Of a DNA stretch of 53,392 nt, positions 49,179-53,392 are shown piece by piece (the first letter of the stretch is position 1; each line of letters starts with the position of its first letter). Under the pieces are notes generated by a model. It searched no databases, was not told the origin of the DNA, and saw only the letters and a program-made list of their open reading frames with translations. The stretch comes from Solirubrobacteraceae bacterium. GTDB lineage: Bacteria > Actinomycetota > Thermoleophilia > Solirubrobacterales > Solirubrobacteraceae. Both the position numbers and the translations under genes were made by a program. The stretch spans positions 1 to 53,392 of the forward strand of contig JAUYGN010000080.1 of NCBI GenBank assembly GCA_030690545.1, written 5' to 3'.

Positions 49179-50456
49179 TTAGTGGAACAGGCGCTGGAGC
49201 TTGAGCAGGACGCGCGGGTCGCCCCACGGCCGCATGCGGCCGCGCATGACGAGCCGGTTCGGGTGCGCGCGTTCGGAGACGAGGTCGCCGAAGTCGTTCC
49301 AGCGCAGCTTCAGGCGGACGGTCGGCTTGGAGACGCGTCCCTGGATCGCCTGCTTGTCGGCCGCGCCGTTGATGAGCAGGTACCAGGGGTCGGCGTCCTT
49401 GAAGTCCCATTGGATCGTCGTGCCGCTCGCGACCTCGTCGCCGCGGACGTTGCGCGCGAGCAGCTCGAAGAACGTCCGCACGGTCTCGGGATCGCGGCCG
49501 GTCGTGCCGCTGCCGTCGCCGGCGCCGAGCAGCCCGGCCCGCAGGAACGCGAGCGCCCGCTGGCCGCGCTCGCGCGGCGTGATGTCCATCGGGAACGGGA
49601 AGTGCGCGATCTCGTCGAGCGGCAGCCCGATCGCGCGCAGCCGCGCCTCGTTGGCGCGCGCGCCCTCCTCGTAGAGGTCCTCCATCGTGTAGCCCAGGCT
49701 CTCCGTGTAGGACGTGTCCCAGCCGGGCGGGATCGGCACGCTGAGCGTGTACTGCAGGACCTCGCGGACGAGGTCGACGATCGCGTCCTGCGTCTGCGCG
49801 GGGTTCGCGCGGTAGGCGTCGGCGAGCAGCTTGACGCCGAAGGCGATGTGGCGCTGCTCGTCGATCGCGATCTGGCGCATCCCCTCGCGGAATCCGGGCA
49901 TGACGTCCATCCGCTCCAGCGACGTCTCGATCATGTGCTGGCCGGGCTGGGCGAGCGTTCCCTCGACGACGATGTGGTAGAGCGTCACGGCTTGGACGAG
50001 CGTGCGCTGCGAGCGGTCGCGGCGCAGCTCGTCGGCCATCCGGTCCAGGCGGCCGAAGAGCGTCCGGTGGCCCCAGGTGAGCTCGTGCTGCGTCGACTGC
50101 AGGCCGTTGCTCAGCGAGCCGTCGCCGACGCCGACGACCTCGTGCATCCAGCGATGAAAGAAGACCGCGTGACGCGCCTCGTCGACCTGCTGCGTGGCGA
50201 GGAAGTACTTCTGCTCCTCCAGCGGCGCGGCGTCGATGTACGGCGACAGGTTGTCGGCGACCGAGTCCTCGCCGTGGAAGAACAGCGTGTAGAGCCACAG
50301 CGCGCCGCGGCGCTGCTCGTCGCTGAAGCGCTCGTGCCAGTCGATCCGGTCCTGCGTGAAGTCGATCTCCGTCGCCGACCAGTTGCCGCGCTCCCAGCGC
50401 GCATAGAGATCGGCGTAGTCGATCTGCTCCGTGCCGGCGGGGATCGTGATGGCCAT
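49179..50456 (-). CDS. R2-like di-iron protein with C-terminal SCP2-like domain
   Basis: 425 residues. The first roughly 300 follow the ribonucleotide-reductase R2/R2-like oxidase pattern: FFHGEDSVAD, QVDEARHAVFFHRWM, YHIVVEGTLAQPGQ and DEQRHIAFGVKLL provide the metal ligands. The last roughly 100 (TIQWDFKDADPWYLLINGAADKQ onward, with LKLRWNDFGDLV) resemble an SCP2 sterol-carrier domain that would offer a hydrophobic substrate. An R2 radical role is unlikely without an R1 gene here; lipid-directed oxidation is inferred. Confidence 0.82.
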   Translation of the reverse strand: MAITIPAGTEQIDYADLYARWERGNWSATEIDFTQDRIDWHERFSDEQRRGALWLYTLFFHGEDSVADNLSPYIDAAPLEEQKYFLATQQVDEARHAVFFHRWMHEVVGVGDGSLSNGLQSTQHELTWGHRTLFGRLDRMADELRRDRSQRTLVQAVTLYHIVVEGTLAQPGQHMIETSLERMDVMPGFREGMRQIAIDEQRHIAFGVKLLADAYRANPAQTQDAIVDLVREVLQYTLSVPIPPGWDTSYTESLGYTMEDLYEEGARANEARLRAIGLPLDEIAHFPFPMDITPRERGQRALAFLRAGLLGAGDGSGTTGRDPETVRTFFELLARNVRGDEVASGTTIQWDFKDADPWYLLINGAADKQAIQGRVSKPTVRLKLRWNDFGDLVSERAHPNRLVMRGRMRPWGDPRVLLKLQRLFH

Positions 50457-50657
50457 CGTGGCTCTCCAAGGCTTCGGGTTCGGGAGCCTCGCTTGGCTCC
50501 GGAGGGACCGTAGCGCAGCAGGTCGGGAGGGGCGCGGACCTCACTGATCGTCTATTTCTGCAACGATAGGCGATAAGTGATATTCCGGTGTGGCGGCGGT
50601 CGATCCCGCGCGCTGCTCATGTGACAGGACGAGCGCTTCGAGCGGGGGTACGCGGAC

Positions 50658-53392
50658 ATGGTCGATGACAGGGACGAACACCGGCGAATGAGCCGTCGCG
50701 CCGCTCGACGGGCAGCGTGGCTGACCGTCGTCCTGACGCTCACGTTCTGCGCGCCGGCGAGCGCGACGATCCTGCCGGCCGGGTCGTTCGTCTTCGACGG
50801 CGAGGTCAACGACATCGCGCGCAGCGGCGGCGACGTCTACGTCGCCGGCACGTTCACGCAGCAGCAGAAGGCGACCGGTGGCGGGCTCATTCTCGACCAG
50901 GGCGGCTCAGGGGTGCCCGACACGTCGAAGTTCCCGCAGGTGGCGGGAACGGTTAGCGCGGTTGCGCCTGATGGTGCGGGCGGCTGGTTCATCGGCGGAG
51001 AGTTCACCCATGTCGGTGGGCAGCCCCGCAGCAATCTCGCGCACGTCCTGCCTGACGGCACGCTCGACGCCACCTGGAACCCCAACCCCAGCGGCGACGA
51101 GTACGGCACGCGCGTACGCGCGATCGACACATCCGGATCGATCGTCTACGTCGGCGGAGACTTCTCCTCGATCGGCGGGCAGCCACGCAACGGACTCGCC
51201 GCGCTGGACACCGCTACGGGCAACGCCACTCCATGGAACCCCAACCCCAACTGGAGCGTGGAGGTACTCGCCGTGTCTGGGTCGACCGTCTACGTCGGCG
51301 GACGGTTCTCGTCGATCGGCGGGCAGCCACGCAACGGACTCGCCGCGCTCGACACCGGTACAGGTAGCGCCACTTCGTGGAACCCCGTCGGCTTCGGCTT
51401 CGCGTCTGTGTACGCGCTTGCGGTGTCGGGGTCGACCGTCTACGTCGGCGGATCCTTCTTCTCCTCGATCGGCGGACAGCTACGCAACGGACTCGCAGCG
51501 CTCGACGCAACCACCGGCAACGCCACCGCCTGGAACCCCAACCCCACCGACAGCCATGGCCAGACCTTCGTTTTTGCACTCGCCGTGTCTGGGTCGACCG
51601 TCTATGTCGGCGGACAGTTCTCGTCGATTGGTGGGCAGCCACGCAACCACCTTGCAGCGCTCGACGCAACCACCGGCAACGCCAGCGCTTGGAACCCCAA
51701 CCCACAAGCACACGTGCGTGAGCTCGCAGTGCTCGGATCAACCGTCTACGCCGGCGGATTCTTCTCCTCGATCGGCGGGCAGCCACGCAACAGACTCGCC
51801 GCGCTCGACACCACGACCGGCAGCCCGACCGCCTGGAACCCGAACCCCAACGGCAGTGTGAAGGCACTCGCGGCGTCGGGGTCGACCGTCTACGTCGGTG
51901 GAGCGTTTTCGGGTGCCGGGACACCGATCGCAACGGTTCGCAGACTCGCCAAGCTGACCTCAGCCGGGGATCTCGACAGCGCGTGGAGCCCCAACCCGCC
52001 AGGCGAGTTCGCAACCGTGGAGAGGATTGCGGCTACTGGATCGACCGTTTACGTGGCCGGTGGGTTTACGTCGATTGGCGGGCTGCCGCGTAACGGCCTC
52101 GCGGCGCTTGACGCCGCTACAGGTAATGCCACCGCGTGGAACCCGCAGCCGACGGGCGGCGGGTTCACGGACGTGAGGACGCTTGCGGTGTCTGGGTCGA
52201 CTGTCTACGTCGCTGGGTTCTTTACGTCGATTGGCGGGCTGCCGCGTAACGGCCTCGCGGCGCTTGACGCCACTACCGGCAACGCTACCGCCTGGAACCC
52301 CAACCATGATGGCGGCATAAGAGCTCTCACGGTCTCCGGGCCCGTCGTCTACGCGGGCGGATCCTTCTCGGAGATTGGTGGGCAGCCCCGCAACCACCTG
52401 GCCGCGCTCGACACCGTCACCGGGAACGCCACTCCATGGAACCCTGAGCTCAGTGAGGACGACAGCGTCTTCGCTCTCGCGGTCTACGGGTCGACGGTCT
52501 ACGTCGCGGGCGAGGACGGGCTGGCGGCACTCGCCGCCACCACCGGCGATGCGAAGGTCTGGGACCCTGCCCCGAACAGCATCGTGAAGACGCTTTCGGC
52601 GTCCGAGTCAACCGTCTATGCCGGTGGATTCTTCTCGTCGATCGGTGGGCAGTCGCGCCAGAGTTTTGCGGCACTCGACGCCATCACTGCCAGCGCAACC
52701 ACCTGGAACCCGAACCCTACCGGTGACCTGCCGCAGGTCGCCGGCGACCTCGGGCATGTGGACGTGCGCACGCTCGTCGTGTCCGGGTCGAATGTCTACG
52801 CTGGCGGAACCTTCAACTCGATCGATGGTCGCGTGACGGGTCCGTTCGCTGTCCTCACGGACGACACCGCACCGCCCGGCGACACGACGCCACCGTCGAT
52901 CACGATCACCACGCCGACGGAGGGTCAGCGCTTCACGCAGGGCCAGTCGGTCGCGTCGGCGTTCACGTGCGTCGACGATCCCGGCGGATCGGGCGTGCAG
53001 ACCTGCGACGGACCGGCGACCGTCGACACGTCGACGGTCGGTGCGCGTCAGTTCACGGTCACCGCGTCCGATCAGGCGGGCAACACGGCGAGCACGATCG
53101 TCAACTACGTCGTCGACAGCCCGCCCGTCTCGCCACCACCACCGGTTCCACCGCCGGTCGTGCCGCCACCGGTCCCGCCCGCTCCTCCGCCGCCCGGACC
53201 GCCAGCACCGCCGCCGGCACCGCCAGCGCCCGGACCACCACCCGGCACCGCCACGGTCGACAGGACGCCACCGACCGCGAGGCTGTCCGGCGCGACGATC
53301 CAGAAGCTCGCCAGGACGATCAGCGTCACGATCGCCTGCACGAGCGAGCCCTGCACCGCCAGGGCGACCGCAACGGTCCGCACGCCGCGGAT
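50658..53392 (+). CDS. Large secreted delta-60/propeller-type repeat protein (3' partial)
   Basis: Open to the window end (more than 911 residues). A signal peptide follows the start (ATG 50658 or 50688), with RRAARRAAWLTVVLTLTFCAPASA. From about 50.8 to 52.85 kb there are about a dozen repeats of 50-55 residues with the consensus GSTVYVGGxFSSIGGQPRN, LAALDTxTGNAT and WNPNP, probably a beta-propeller. Then comes an Ig-like segment (TPPSITITTPTEGQRF) and a Pro-rich linker (53130-53250) leading into another domain. A cell-surface or cell-wall-associated role is inferred. Confidence 0.88.
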   Translation, partial: MVDDRDEHRRMSRRAARRAAWLTVVLTLTFCAPASATILPAGSFVFDGEVNDIARSGGDVYVAGTFTQQQKATGGGLILDQGGSGVPDTSKFPQVAGTVSAVAPDGAGGWFIGGEFTHVGGQPRSNLAHVLPDGTLDATWNPNPSGDEYGTRVRAIDTSGSIVYVGGDFSSIGGQPRNGLAALDTATGNATPWNPNPNWSVEVLAVSGSTVYVGGRFSSIGGQPRNGLAALDTGTGSATSWNPVGFGFASVYALAVSGSTVYVGGSFFSSIGGQLRNGLAALDATTGNATAWNPNPTDSHGQTFVFALAVSGSTVYVGGQFSSIGGQPRNHLAALDATTGNASAWNPNPQAHVRELAVLGSTVYAGGFFSSIGGQPRNRLAALDTTTGSPTAWNPNPNGSVKALAASGSTVYVGGAFSGAGTPIATVRRLAKLTSAGDLDSAWSPNPPGEFATVERIAATGSTVYVAGGFTSIGGLPRNGLAALDAATGNATAWNPQPTGGGFTDVRTLAVSGSTVYVAGFFTSIGGLPRNGLAALDATTGNATAWNPNHDGGIRALTVSGPVVYAGGSFSEIGGQPRNHLAALDTVTGNATPWNPELSEDDSVFALAVYGSTVYVAGEDGLAALAATTGDAKVWDPAPNSIVKTLSASESTVYAGGFFSSIGGQSRQSFAALDAITASATTWNPNPTGDLPQVAGDLGHVDVRTLVVSGSNVYAGGTFNSIDGRVTGPFAVLTDDTAPPGDTTPPSITITTPTEGQRFTQGQSVASAFTCVDDPGGSGVQTCDGPATVDTSTVGARQFTVTASDQAGNTASTIVNYVVDSPPVSPPPPVPPPVVPPPVPPAPPPPGPPAPPPAPPAPGPPPGTATVDRTPPTARLSGATIQKLARTISVTIACTSEPCTARATATVRTPR
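51030..52850 (+). repeat. Tandem 150-165-bp coding repeats
   Basis: Units repeat nearly verbatim at DNA level, for example TCGATCGGCGGGCAGCCACG recurring at about 51170, 51314 and 51770. Later copies near 52067-52120 and 52227-52280 are almost identical to each other, which indicates recent duplication or gene conversion. Confidence 0.8.

Noticed and set aside
51030-52850. CRISPR array or mobile-element repeat
   Set aside because: The repeats are 150-165 bp, stay in one reading frame and encode a regular protein motif; there are no spacers or cas genes.

Overview
The window reads as a chromosomal segment of a very GC-rich actinobacterium, most likely of the Thermoleophilia/Solirubrobacterales (Conexibacter-like) type. 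That placement is inference. It rests on base composition, frequent GTG/TTG starts, several promoters whose -10 box lies 7-11 nt before the start codon (leaderless mRNAs), a large SRP RNA upstream of dnaX-ybaB-recR followed by lysC-asd, and a succinate dehydrogenase with an HdrB-like third subunit. I see no phage, transposase, rRNA or CRISPR array.

Layout. 1-2.7 kb: two Mau-like redox membrane/exported proteins, the first cut by the window edge. 2.8-3.6 kb: a TetR regulator with a palindromic operator on its own start codon, and a 58-residue membrane protein. 3.6-3.9 kb: a 274-nt large-type SRP RNA. 4.0-7.2 kb: a secreted trypsin-like protease and a GT-C-type membrane protein. 7.3-14 kb: dnaX, ybaB, recR, a degenerate NagZ-like protein, then lysC-asd. 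14.3-15.9 kb: an AbiEi/DUF559-type protein and a LuxR regulator with a degenerate receiver. 16.1-20.1 kb: sdhA-sdhB-sdhE. 20.2-21.4 kb: an M50 protease with CBS domains. 21.5-24.7 kb: an operon for an acyl-CoA dehydrogenase, a PhnD-like binding protein and a di-iron protein.

24.8-35.3 kb is the most interesting part: a compact selenium island. On the minus strand, selD, tRNA-Sec (anticodon UCA), two small genes, selA, a MazF-type toxin-antitoxin pair and selB lie in one direction. Divergent from selD is a plus-strand operon grdE-grdB-grdC-trxA-grdA. In-frame UGA codons in grdB (codon 342) and grdA (codon 42) fall where clostridial glycine reductase carries selenocysteine, and both frames continue as recognisable Grd protein. 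The system is not an ordinary glycine reductase: the Asn-Cys bond that is cleaved to form the pyruvoyl group of GrdE is replaced by Gln-Phe, the first Cys after Sec in GrdB is Gly, and grdD (acetyl-phosphate release) and trxB are absent. I infer a variant selenoenzyme acting on a substrate that does not need Schiff-base chemistry, or giving a product other than acetyl phosphate.

35.4-39.8 kb holds a monomeric isocitrate dehydrogenase, divergent from an NAD-type isocitrate dehydrogenase and mdh, so with sdhABE much of the oxidative TCA cycle is here. 40-43.3 kb: a small HTH/AT-hook protein, an SRPBCC protein, an SDR and an L-2-hydroxyglutarate oxidase. 43.5-48 kb: a four-Cys miniprotein, hsp20-lon, a membrane protein and a second TetR gene whose promoter region carries a (GCCA)5 repeat. 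48-53.4 kb: an unknown soluble protein, an SPW-like membrane protein, an R2-like di-iron protein fused to an SCP2-like domain, and a large secreted repeat protein cut by the window end.

A second notable structure is a pair of intergenic hairpins (10.2 and 42.0 kb) with an almost identical 14-nt loop but unrelated stem sequences.
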